From Bradyrhizobium cajani (GTDB lineage: Bacteria > Pseudomonadota > Alphaproteobacteria > Rhizobiales > Xanthobacteraceae), in assembly GCF_009759665.1 (NCBI RefSeq), contig NZ_WQNE01000022.1:62001-126000 (forward strand): a DNA stretch of 64,000 bases, read 5' to 3'. Positions within the stretch are counted from its first letter, which is position 1; each line of letters starts with the position of its first letter. Positions 27,352 through 35,036 of the stretch are shown here, piece by piece. The translations under genes were made by a program, and so were the position numbers. The notes under the pieces were generated by a model, which was given only the letters and a program-made list of their open reading frames with translations, was not told the origin of the DNA and searched no databases.

Positions 27352-28848
27352 CTACTTCATCAGCGGGATCGAGAACTCCGCACCTTCCTTGACGCCGGAC
27401 GGCCAGCGCGAGGTCACCGTCTTGGTCTTGGTGTAGAAGCGGACCGCGTCCGGGCCGTGCTGGTTGAGATCGCCGAAGCCCGACTTCTTCCAGCCGCCGA
27501 AGGTGTAATAGGCAATCGGGACCGGGATCGGCACGTTGATGCCGACCATGCCGACGTTCACCTTGGCGGCGAAGTCGCGCGCCGCGTCGCCGTCGCGGGT
27601 GAAGATCGCAACGCCGTTGCCGTAGTCGTGGTCGGACGGCAGCGCCAGAGCTTCCTTGTAGTCGTGCGCCCGCACGACCGAGAGCACCGGGCCAAAGATC
27701 TCTTCCTTGTAGATCCGCATGTCCTTGGTGACGTTGTCGAACAGCGAACCGCCGAGATAGAAGCCGTTCTCGTAGCCCTGCATCTTGAAGCCGCGACCGT
27801 CCACGGCCAGCGTCGCACCTTCCTTGATGCCGATGTCGATGTAGCTCTTGACCTTCTCGACCGCCTCTCGGGTCACCAGCGGACCGTAATCGGCCGACGG
27901 ATCGATCGAGGTGCCGATCTTCAAGGATTCGACACGCGGGATCAGCTTCTCCATAAGGCGGTCGGCGGTGGCCTTGCCGACGGGGACCGCTACCGAGACC
28001 GCCATGCAGCGCTCGCCGGCCGAGCCGTAGCCGGCGCCGATCAGCGCGTCGACGGCCTGGTCCATGTCCGCGTCGGGCATCACGATGGCGTGGTTCTTGG
28101 CGCCGCCAAAGCACTGGCAGCGCTTGCCGGTTTGCGCGGCGCGCTCATAGATGTACTGAGCGATCGGCGTCGAGCCGACGAAGCCGACGGCCTTGACGTC
28201 GGGATCGTCGAGGATGGCGTCGACCGCATCCTTATCGCCGTTGACGACGTTGAGGATGCCGGCCGGCAGGCCTGCTTCCATCATGAGTTCGGCGAGCAGC
28301 ATCGGCACGCCGGGATCGCGCTCCGACGGCTTGAGGATGAAGGCGTTACCGCAGGCAATCGCGGGGGCGAACTTCCACATCGGGATCATCGCCGGGAAAT
28401 TGAACGGCGTGATGCCGGCGACGACGCCGAGAGCCTGGCGCATGGAATAGATGTCGATGCCGGGGCCGGCGCCTTCGGTGTACTCGCCCTTCATCAGGTG
28501 CGGGATGCCGCAGGCGAATTCCGCGACCTCGAGGCCGCGCTGGATGTCGCCCTTGGCGTCCGGCACGGTCTTGCCGTGCTCGCGCGCCAGCAGCTCGGCG
28601 AGCTTGTCGTAGTCGCGCTGAACCAGCTCCACGAACTTCATCATCACGCGGGCGCGGCGCTGCGGATTGGTCGCGGCCCATTCCGGCTGCGCGGCGCGGG
28701 CGTTCTCGACGGCGGCGCGGACCTCGGCCTTGGACGCCAGCGCGACCTTGGCCTGGACGTCACCGGTCATCGGCTCGAAAACGTCGGCGGTGCGGCCCGA
28801 GGTACCCTTGACCTCCTTGCCGCCGATGAAGTGTCCGATTGAACGCAT
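27352..28848 (-). CDS. mmsA: CoA-acylating methylmalonate-semialdehyde dehydrogenase
   Basis: 498 residues of the aldehyde dehydrogenase superfamily. It converts methylmalonate semialdehyde to propionyl-CoA in valine and pyrimidine catabolism. The active-site cysteine is C281 in GSAGERCMAVS, the NAD region has TPFNFPAMIPMWKFAPA and GSTPIAQYIYERAA, and IGGKEVKG opens the protein, all typical of MmsA. The ATG at 28848 has a strong aaggag 8 bp upstream. It heads the valine unit and faces a LysR gene across 103 bp that contain an inverted repeat, so regulation by that LysR protein is likely. Confidence 0.96.
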   Translation of the reverse strand: MRSIGHFIGGKEVKGTSGRTADVFEPMTGDVQAKVALASKAEVRAAVENARAAQPEWAATNPQRRARVMMKFVELVQRDYDKLAELLAREHGKTVPDAKGDIQRGLEVAEFACGIPHLMKGEYTEGAGPGIDIYSMRQALGVVAGITPFNFPAMIPMWKFAPAIACGNAFILKPSERDPGVPMLLAELMMEAGLPAGILNVVNGDKDAVDAILDDPDVKAVGFVGSTPIAQYIYERAAQTGKRCQCFGGAKNHAIVMPDADMDQAVDALIGAGYGSAGERCMAVSVAVPVGKATADRLMEKLIPRVESLKIGTSIDPSADYGPLVTREAVEKVKSYIDIGIKEGATLAVDGRGFKMQGYENGFYLGGSLFDNVTKDMRIYKEEIFGPVLSVVRAHDYKEALALPSDHDYGNGVAIFTRDGDAARDFAAKVNVGMVGINVPIPVPIAYYTFGGWKKSGFGDLNQHGPDAVRFYTKTKTVTSRWPSGVKEGAEFSIPLMK

Positions 28849-28888
28849 GGAATGATCTCCTTGGAAACCGAGCTTGATCGCTTTGACA

Positions 28889-28917
28889 AATCCTATCGAC
28901 CTGCATTTTATAGGATT
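28889..28917. promoter_or_regulatory. Inverted repeat between mmsA and lysR, likely LysR operator
   Basis: Perfect 8-bp arms aatcctat (28889-28896) and ataggatt (28910-28917) separated by 13 bp, in the divergent intergenic region. A ttgaca hexamer at 28883-28888 with ttttat 17 bp later could be the + strand promoter of the regulator, so the site would overlap it and allow autorepression. LysR-type proteins bind interrupted dyads of this kind with T/A at the ends. Confidence 0.6.
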
Positions 28918-28951
28918 CAAGTCTGAGATATTGCACCATAGATGTGCGAAA

Positions 28952-29860
28952 ATGCTGGATCAAGGCGCTATCGATTGGGACGACTTTCGCTTCGTGCTGG
29001 CCATCGTGCGGGGCGGCTCGGTGTCGGCTGCGGCAAAACAGCTCGGGGTCGACCATGCCACGGTGATCCGCCGCGTCGACCGGCTGGAGAAGCACCTTTC
29101 GGCCAAGCTGTTTGACCGGCGCAAGACCGGCTATCTCCTCACCGAGGCCGGCCAGCGCGTCGCCGACAGCGCCGAAGCGATGGAATCGACCATCGTCGCC
29201 AACCAGGAGCAGGTCGGCGGCTCGGTGGCGCGGCTGACCGGCACGGTCCGGATCGGTGCGCCCGACGGATTTGGCACCGCCTTCCTGGCGCCGCGGCTCG
29301 CACCCTTTGCCGACCGGTATCCCGATCTCGATCTGCAACTTGTAGCGACCGCGCGGCTGTTCAGCCTCTCCAAGCGCGAGGCCGACATCGCGATCAGCCT
29401 GACCATGCCGAAGGAAGGCCGCATCGTCGGCCGCAAGCTGCTCGACTACCGCCTCGGGCTCTATGCCGCGCCCGCCTATCTCGACCGCTTCCCAGAGATC
29501 ACCTCGCGGCAGGACCTGCCGCAGCACCGCTTTGTCGGTTACATCGAAGAGCTCTTGTTCACGCCGGAGCTCGACTATTTGCCGCAGGTGTCGCCGAAGA
29601 TTTCCGCACGTTTCCGCAGCGCCAATCTGATCGCGCAGCTCAACGCCACGCTCTCGGGCTTCGGCATCGCGGTGCTGCCGCATTTCATGGCGAGCGATTA
29701 TCCGCAGCTCAAAGCCGTGCTGCCGGAGGAGATCTCGATCACGCGCACGTTCTGGATGCTGATGCACGCCGACAGCAAGGACCTCGCGCGAATCCGGGCG
29801 GTGGCGGATTACATCGGCGAGATCGTGGAGCGCGAGCGGGCGTTGTTTGCGGGACGGTAG
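28952..29860 (+). CDS. LysR family transcriptional regulator
   Basis: 302 residues when started at the ATG at 28952 (MLDQGAIDWDDFRFVLAIV); the frame extends to 28874, but that would add 26 residues foreign to the family. N-terminal winged helix: GGSVSAAAKQLGVDHATVIRRVDRLEKHLSAKLFDRR at about 22-58 (region given by position), followed by the substrate-binding domain from ~90. Divergent from mmsA with a perfect dyad between them, it is the likely regulator of valine degradation, possibly sensing a pathway intermediate. Confidence 0.92.
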   Translation: MLDQGAIDWDDFRFVLAIVRGGSVSAAAKQLGVDHATVIRRVDRLEKHLSAKLFDRRKTGYLLTEAGQRVADSAEAMESTIVANQEQVGGSVARLTGTVRIGAPDGFGTAFLAPRLAPFADRYPDLDLQLVATARLFSLSKREADIAISLTMPKEGRIVGRKLLDYRLGLYAAPAYLDRFPEITSRQDLPQHRFVGYIEELLFTPELDYLPQVSPKISARFRSANLIAQLNATLSGFGIAVLPHFMASDYPQLKAVLPEEISITRTFWMLMHADSKDLARIRAVADYIGEIVERERALFAGR

Positions 29861-29869
29861 CACCGGCCT

Positions 29870-29988
29870 CGTAGGGTGGGCAAAGCTACGAGATGCGCGA
29901 ATGCGCGGCTCGCGGCGTGCCCACCATGCCAACCGCAACCGTGGAGAGATGGTGGGCACGGCGCAAGGGCGCCTTTGCCCACCCTACG
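29870..29988. repeat. Palindromic intergenic repeat, family D (copy 2)
   Basis: Outer arms cgtagggtgggcaaag and ctttgcccaccctacg with inner gtgcccaccat / atggtgggcac. It fills the gap between the convergent lysR and tetR genes and could terminate both. Confidence 0.8.
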
Positions 29989-29992
29989 GCAC

Positions 29993-30613
29993 CTAATTCT
30001 GCTTCGCCTTCCTCGCCGTCGCAGCCTTCGGCTCACGCTTCGCGCCGTCCAGCGCACTGTCCCGGCCCGCCTTGAGCACCTCGTCCGAGAGCTCGCTCGA
30101 TCCGGCGATGCGCGCCAGCAGCATGGTGCCGGCCATCGTGGCGAGCGTCGCGATCGCCTGTTTTCGCGCGGCCTTGCGCGGCATGTTCGGGATGTAATCG
30201 GTCATCATCTCGACCATCTCGTCGAGCTTGCCGGCGAACGCCTTTCGCGTCTTCGGACTCTCGCGGGCGATCTCGGCACCGAGCGCAGGAATCGAACAGC
30301 CATGGCCGGGATTGTCGCGGTGCAGCGCGGAGAGATAGCTCTCCGTGATCAGTGCCAACCGCTTTTCAGGAGAGGCCTCGCCGGTGAGCTTGCGCCAATG
30401 CTCCATCGAGCGGTCCATGGCGTAGGCAAAGGCCTCGATCACCAGCGCCTCGCGGGAATCGAAATGCGCGTAGAAGCCGCCATGGGTCAGTCCGGCCTCT
30501 TTCATGAGGTCGGCAACGCCGATGCCATGGGCGCCCTTTTCGCGCAACCGCACCGAGGCCTTCCTCACGATGCGGTCGTGGGTTTCCTGCTTGTGTTCCC
30601 GGGAATAGCGCAT
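29993..30613 (-). CDS. TetR family transcriptional regulator
   Basis: 206 residues. The N-terminal helix-turn-helix is standard: DRIVRKASVRLREKGAHGI, then VADLMKEAGLTHGGFYAHF (~34-52), with the ligand-binding C-terminal domain after residue 60. The C-terminus is basic and lysine-rich. It is followed upstream on the same strand by a PaaI thioesterase gene and faces fatty-acid-type genes, so it may respond to an acyl-CoA. The N-terminal motif THGGFYAHF is typical of the AcrR/NemR-like group. Confidence 0.92.
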   Translation of the reverse strand: MRYSREHKQETHDRIVRKASVRLREKGAHGIGVADLMKEAGLTHGGFYAHFDSREALVIEAFAYAMDRSMEHWRKLTGEASPEKRLALITESYLSALHRDNPGHGCSIPALGAEIARESPKTRKAFAGKLDEMVEMMTDYIPNMPRKAARKQAIATLATMAGTMLLARIAGSSELSDEVLKAGRDSALDGAKREPKAATARKAKQN

Positions 30614-30622
30614 GCAATTCTC

Positions 30623-30646
30623 ATTGGATGTCGGAAGTCATCTAAT
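30623..30646. promoter_or_regulatory. Near-perfect dyad just upstream of tetR
   Basis: Arms attggatg (30623-30630) and catctaat (30639-30646), 7 of 8 positions complementary, with an 8-bp spacer. It lies 10 bp upstream of the TetR start codon, a usual place for an autorepression operator. Confidence 0.4.
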
Positions 30647-30672
30647 AACACGCAAATCGTCCCGAGTGCGCA

Positions 30673-31212
30673 TTAATTCGCAGTTAAGTTGGTGCCGATC
30701 ATGGAAAACGTGGCCGTCGCGTGCACCGCAAGCGCCCCCTTGCCGTCGCGAACGAAGCCTTCGGTGTAGCTGGTCTGCCGTCCCAGCTTGATCAATTTGC
30801 CTTCGGCGGAGATCAGACCGGAGCGGACCGAGAGCGGCCGCAGGAAGGTGAGCTTCAGGTCGAGCGTCACCGAGCCCTGACCAGCCTCGAGGCGGGTGGA
30901 AATCGCACAACCCATGGCTGTATCGAGCAGCGCCGCAGCCGTGGCGCCATGCAGGAGCCCGATGGTATTCTCGAGATCCTCCCGCGGCTCCAGTTCCATC
31001 ACGATCCGCCCCGGCTCGACCACGGCCATGACGAAGCCGATCAGTTTTGCGAAGGGCGGCGGGGGCAAGCGACCATCGCGAATTCCGAGCATGGCGTCCA
31101 TGCCCGAAAGTCCCGACGCCACTCTGGCAACCGGTGCCGGAACCTGCCAGTCCACCACGCGTTGGCGCCGGCCCTCCGGCGAAAACAGGTCGCGTCGCTC
31201 CGTGTCAGTCAT
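30673..31212 (-). CDS. PaaI family thioesterase (hotdog fold)
   Basis: 179-residue acyl-CoA thioesterase-like protein. The hotdog core reads GLLHGATAAALLDTAMGCAISTRL (~88-111, region by position), including the H-G-x(2)-A-x-x-x-D pattern of PaaI-type enzymes, and then TLDLKLTFLRPLSV. The first ~45 residues form an extra N-terminal segment. It probably hydrolyses an acyl- or aryl-CoA. The start codon is 14 bp from a tATGAT/ATCATa dyad, and it is transcribed toward tetR. Confidence 0.9.
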   Translation of the reverse strand: MTDTERRDLFSPEGRRQRVVDWQVPAPVARVASGLSGMDAMLGIRDGRLPPPPFAKLIGFVMAVVEPGRIVMELEPREDLENTIGLLHGATAAALLDTAMGCAISTRLEAGQGSVTLDLKLTFLRPLSVRSGLISAEGKLIKLGRQTSYTEGFVRDGKGALAVHATATFSMIGTNLTAN

Positions 31213-31225
31213 GGCTCGCCCTTAA

Positions 31226-31241
31226 TATGATTTGCATCATA
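31226..31241. promoter_or_regulatory. ATGAT/ATCAT dyad in a divergent promoter region
   Basis: Perfect 6-bp arms tatgat and atcata around ttgc, between the divergent thioesterase and enoyl-CoA hydratase genes. It could bind the neighbouring TetR protein. A ttgaca at 31283-31288 may be the -35 of the hydratase gene. Confidence 0.4.
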
Positions 31242-31363
31242 CTATACGGCGGACTTGGCGCTGGCAACCGGCCCCGCCCCGCTTGACAACCCGATCATTT
31301 CGCTACGGAAGTGAACGCGACCGGCGCGCTGGCGCGCACGCCCACGAAAATGCGAGACCCATC

Positions 31364-32134
31364 ATGGAAATGCTCAACAACCATTGCGGTGTGACGCGCG
31401 ATGCGCGCGGTGTCGTTCATGTCGCGATCTGCAACGCTGGCTCGCTCAACATCCTCGGCTCGCCCGTGACCGACGCGGTGCGCGAAGGCCTGCAGCAGCT
31501 CAGCTCCGATCGCAGTATCCGCGTCGCGGTGCTGCGCGGGCAGAGCGAGAAGAGCCTGATTGGCGGCGCCGACATCAAGGAGATGGCGACGCTCGACCAG
31601 AACTCCGCCGAAGCCTTCATCAGCCGCCTGCGCGATCTCTGCGAAGCCGTGCGCGCCTTCCCGGCTCCCGTGATCGCGCGGATGCCCGGCTGGTGCCTCG
31701 GCGGCGGGCTCGAGGTCGCTGCCGCCTGCGACTTCCGGATCGCGGCGCACGATGCGCATTTCGGCATGCCCGAGGTCCGCGTCGGCATCCCCTCGGTGAT
31801 CCACGCCGCGCTGCTGCCCCGCCTGATCGGCTGGGCCCGCGCGCGCTGGCTGGTGATGACGGCGGAGAATATCGACGCGCCGACGGCGCTGGCCTGGGGA
31901 TTGGTCGACAAGGTCGCGCCGGAAGGCGGGCTCGATGCGGCCGTCGAGCACTTGGTGAAGGCGTTGCTCGAATGCGGTGCGGAGGCGCTGCGCTCGCAGA
32001 AGGCCCTGCTGCGGCGATGGGAGGAGCTGCCGCTGACGGAGTCGGTCAATCTCAGCGTCAAAGTGTTCGGCGAGTCGTTCCTGACGGACGAGCCGACGCG
32101 GCTGATGCAAGCGTTTGTGAACAGGAAGCGGTAG
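31364..32134 (+). CDS. Enoyl-CoA hydratase/isomerase family protein
   Basis: 256 residues of the crotonase fold. The oxyanion-hole motifs are LIGGADIKEMATL (~64-76) and LGGGLEVAAACDFRIA (~106-121), and the following FGMPEVRVGIPSVIHAALLPRL is the usual post-catalytic helix. The frame continues to 31232, but homologues begin near the ATG at 31364. Probably part of the same fatty- or aryl-acid pathway as the thioesterase and the thiolase ~300 bp downstream. Confidence 0.92.
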   Translation: MEMLNNHCGVTRDARGVVHVAICNAGSLNILGSPVTDAVREGLQQLSSDRSIRVAVLRGQSEKSLIGGADIKEMATLDQNSAEAFISRLRDLCEAVRAFPAPVIARMPGWCLGGGLEVAAACDFRIAAHDAHFGMPEVRVGIPSVIHAALLPRLIGWARARWLVMTAENIDAPTALAWGLVDKVAPEGGLDAAVEHLVKALLECGAEALRSQKALLRRWEELPLTESVNLSVKVFGESFLTDEPTRLMQAFVNRKR

Positions 32135-32151
32135 GCCCGCTCCGACGACGG

Positions 32152-32288
32152 TGTCATGCCCCGCCACCGGGTCTCGCCTTCGGCGAGCCCGATGACAGGC
32201 TCCGGCGGGGCATCCAGTACGCCGCGGCCTCTCGATCCATCACAGCCGTCAGGGAGTACTGGATCGCCCGCCTTCGCGGGCGATGACA
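32152..32288. repeat. Palindromic intergenic repeat, family H
   Basis: Ends tgtcatgccccgc and gcgggcgatgaca with nested pairs (ctcgccttcggcgag; ccagtac / gtactgg). It covers most of the gap between the hydratase and thiolase genes. Confidence 0.7.
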
Positions 32289-32383
32289 GTGTGCCGTGGG
32301 TGCGCCCTCCCCCATCGAACGACCAAATCTCATCCGAACCACGACATTTTCTCATCCCTGCCGCGGTTGCATTTTTTGCGCCG

Positions 32384-32395
32384 CATCATATGATG
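32384..32395. promoter_or_regulatory. Perfect 12-bp palindrome catcatatgatg upstream of the thiolase gene
   Basis: Lies 37 bp before the thiolase start codon and shares the atcat/atgat half-site with the dyad at 31226, but without the 4-bp spacer. Confidence 0.35.
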
Positions 32396-32431
32396 GTCAT
32401 AATCTTACCCGTCATCGCAGGGAGTCTTGTC

Positions 32432-33628
32432 ATGGCCGAAGCCGCCGATCCCGTCGTCATCGTCTCCGCCGCCCGCACCCCGCTCGGCCGCTTCATGGGC
32501 GAACTGTCGCCGCTCGCCGCACACAAGCTCGGATCGCATGTGATTGGAGCTGCGCTGGAACGCGCCAGGCTCGCACCCGAGAAGGTGGATGAAGTCTTCA
32601 TGGGCTGCGTGCTGCCGGCCGGCCAAGGCCAGGCGCCGGCGCGCCAGGCCGCGCGCGCGGCTGGCCTTCCCGATGCGACCGGCGCGACCACGGTCAACAA
32701 GGTCTGCGGCTCCGGCATGAAGGCGACCATGCTGGCGCACGACATCATCCGCGCCGGCTCGGCCAAGATCGTCGTCTCCGGCGGCATGGAGAGCATGAGC
32801 AACGCGCCGTATCTTTTGGCCAAGGCGCGCGGCGGCTATCGCGCCGGCCACGACCGTATCATCGACCACATGATGATGGATGGCCTTGAAGACGCCTACG
32901 AGACCGGCCGCTCCATGGGCGATTTCGGCGAGGCGACCGCGGAAGCCTACCAGTTCACGCGCAAGGACCAGGACGCCTATGCGATGGAGACACTCAGCCG
33001 CGCCCGCAAGGCGGTCGAGGGCGGCGCATTCAAGGCCGAGATCGCGCCGATCACGCTGACCGAGAAAGCGGGTCCCCGCGTCATCGCCAATGACGAGCAT
33101 CCGCTGAAGGTTGACCCGGCCAAGATTCCCGGATTGAAGCCGGCGTTCCGTGCCAACGGCACCATCACGCCGGCGGCCTCCTCCGCCAACGCCGACGGCG
33201 CCGCCGCGCTGGTGCTGACCAAGCGCTCGCTCGCCGATCGGGGCGGCCTGCCGGTCCTCGCCGAGATCAAGGGCCACGCCACGCACAGCCAGGAGCCGCA
33301 ATGGTTCACCACGGCGCCGATCCCGGCGATCCGCAAGCTGCTCGACAAGGTTGGCTGGAGCGCAGGTGACGTCGACCTGTTCGAGATCAACGAGGCCTTT
33401 GCCGTGGTGGCGATGGCAGCGCAGCGCGACCTCGGCATCCCCGGCGACAAGCTGAACATCAACGGCGGCGCCTGCGCGCTCGGCCATCCCATCGGCGCGA
33501 CCGGCGCGCGGCTGATCGTGACGCTGCTGCATGCACTCGAGGCGCAGAACCTCAAGCGCGGCGTTGCGGCGCTCTGCATCGGCGGCGGCGAGGCCACGGC
33601 AATTGCGGTGGAACGCCTCGCGCACTGA
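32432..33628 (+). CDS. Acetyl-CoA acetyltransferase (thiolase)
   Basis: 398-residue thiolase II, which makes acetoacetyl-CoA from two acetyl-CoA or cleaves 3-ketoacyl-CoA. The nucleophilic cysteine is C92 in NKVCGSGMKA, and the second active-site cysteine and histidine are in GGACALGHPIGATGAR near residue 350. The start at 32432 has ggga upstream; the long upstream frame overlaps repeat H and is not used. Together with the hydratase and thioesterase genes it forms a beta-oxidation-like cluster, but it could also feed poly-hydroxybutyrate. Confidence 0.94.
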   Translation: MAEAADPVVIVSAARTPLGRFMGELSPLAAHKLGSHVIGAALERARLAPEKVDEVFMGCVLPAGQGQAPARQAARAAGLPDATGATTVNKVCGSGMKATMLAHDIIRAGSAKIVVSGGMESMSNAPYLLAKARGGYRAGHDRIIDHMMMDGLEDAYETGRSMGDFGEATAEAYQFTRKDQDAYAMETLSRARKAVEGGAFKAEIAPITLTEKAGPRVIANDEHPLKVDPAKIPGLKPAFRANGTITPAASSANADGAAALVLTKRSLADRGGLPVLAEIKGHATHSQEPQWFTTAPIPAIRKLLDKVGWSAGDVDLFEINEAFAVVAMAAQRDLGIPGDKLNINGGACALGHPIGATGARLIVTLLHALEAQNLKRGVAALCIGGGEATAIAVERLAH

Positions 33629-33740
33629 CGCAGGAAAGTCTGAAAATGAGGGAACTCTGTCATTTGAGACAGACGCGTTCCGTGTCATTCTGCATCCTCG
33701 CGCAGGTCTCCTTACGCCTGCCCATCAACATTGAGGCCCA

Positions 33741-35036
33741 ATGATCTCGAACTGGCTCGCGGCAGCGCTTTCCCGCCGCAACATCCACTACGGCTGGGTG
33801 ATGGTCGGCGTGACCTTCCTCGCCGCGCTGATCAGCGCCGGCACGGTCGGCGCGCCCGGCGTGTTCATCGTTCCGCTGCAAAAGGAGTTCGGCTGGAGCA
33901 CGGCGGAAATTTCCTCCGCGCTGTCGATCCGCTTCATCCTGTTCGGGCTGATGGCGCCGTTCGCGGCCGCCCTGCTCAACCGCTACGGCCTGCGCAACGT
34001 CACGCTTGCCGCGCAGCTGATCGTCGTCTCGGCGCTCGTGCTTTCGCTTGGCATGACGCAGGTCTGGCAGCTCGTCGCGTTGTGGGGCGTGGTGATCGGC
34101 ATCGGCACCGGCATGACCGCTCTGGTGCTGGGTGCAACGATCGCGACGCGCTGGTTCGCGGCGCGTCGCGGCCTCGTCGTCGGCATCATGACCGCGAGCG
34201 TCGCCACCGGTCAGCTCGTGTTCCTGCCGCTGCTTGCAAGCCTCACCGAGCGCTACGGCTGGCGGCTGGCGCTGGGCTTCGTCTGCATCATGCTCGGCGT
34301 CTCGGCGCTGGCAGTCCTGCTCGCCATGCGCGACCGACCGAGCGACGTCGGCCTGCGTCCGTTCGGCGATGAAGGCACCGAGCCCCTGCCCGCACCGCCC
34401 GTGAGCCACGGATCGATCACGGGCGTGGCGCTCGGCACGCTGCGCGACGCCTCGAAGTCGACGGCGTTCTGGATCCTGTTCGCGACCTTCTTCGTCTGCG
34501 GCGCCTCGACCAACGGCCTGGTGCAGGTGCACCTGATTCCGATGTGCCTCGATTTCGGCATCCCGCAGGTGCAGGCGGCGAGCCTGCTCGCTGCCATGGG
34601 CATCTTCGACTTCTTCGGCACCATCATGTCGGGCTGGCTGTCGGACCGCTACGACAATCGCTGGCTCCTGTTCTGGTACTACGGCCTGCGCGGGCTCTCG
34701 CTGATCTTCCTTCCCTTCAGCGATTTCTCGTTCTACGGCCTCTCGATCTTCGCGATGTTCTACGGGCTCGACTGGATCGCCACGGTGCCGCCGACGGTGC
34801 GCCTCACCGCGCAGAAGTTCGGACCCGAGCGCGCCAATCTGGTGTTCGGCTGGATCTTTGCCGGCCATCAGCTCGGCGCGGGTACTGCCGCCTTCGGCGC
34901 CGGTCTGTCGCGGACGGTCTATCAGAGCTATTTGCCCGCGTTCTTCATCGCCGGCGCGCTCTGCGTGTTCGCCTCGCTGATCGTGCTGGCGCTGTCGCGG
35001 CAGCCGAAGCCGCAGCCGCAAACGGCGATGGCCTAG
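33741..35036 (+). CDS. MFS transporter, monocarboxylate/OxlT-like
   Basis: 431-residue twelve-helix carrier. The first half opens with NIHYGWVMVGVTFLAALISAG and the GAPGVFIVPLQKEFGW loop seen in OxlT/monocarboxylate-type carriers. A charged-loop signature (SGWLSDRYDNRWLL) precedes helix 9. Substrate probably a small organic acid. Its TAG stop overlaps, tail to tail, the stop codon of the convergent porin gene: both use the palindrome ctag at 35033-35036. Confidence 0.88.
   Translation: MISNWLAAALSRRNIHYGWVMVGVTFLAALISAGTVGAPGVFIVPLQKEFGWSTAEISSALSIRFILFGLMAPFAAALLNRYGLRNVTLAAQLIVVSALVLSLGMTQVWQLVALWGVVIGIGTGMTALVLGATIATRWFAARRGLVVGIMTASVATGQLVFLPLLASLTERYGWRLALGFVCIMLGVSALAVLLAMRDRPSDVGLRPFGDEGTEPLPAPPVSHGSITGVALGTLRDASKSTAFWILFATFFVCGASTNGLVQVHLIPMCLDFGIPQVQAASLLAAMGIFDFFGTIMSGWLSDRYDNRWLLFWYYGLRGLSLIFLPFSDFSFYGLSIFAMFYGLDWIATVPPTVRLTAQKFGPERANLVFGWIFAGHQLGAGTAAFGAGLSRTVYQSYLPAFFIAGALCVFASLIVLALSRQPKPQPQTAMA

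Noticed and set aside
27256-28842. 528-residue + strand frame opposite mmsA
   Set aside because: Antisense shadow with no family features.
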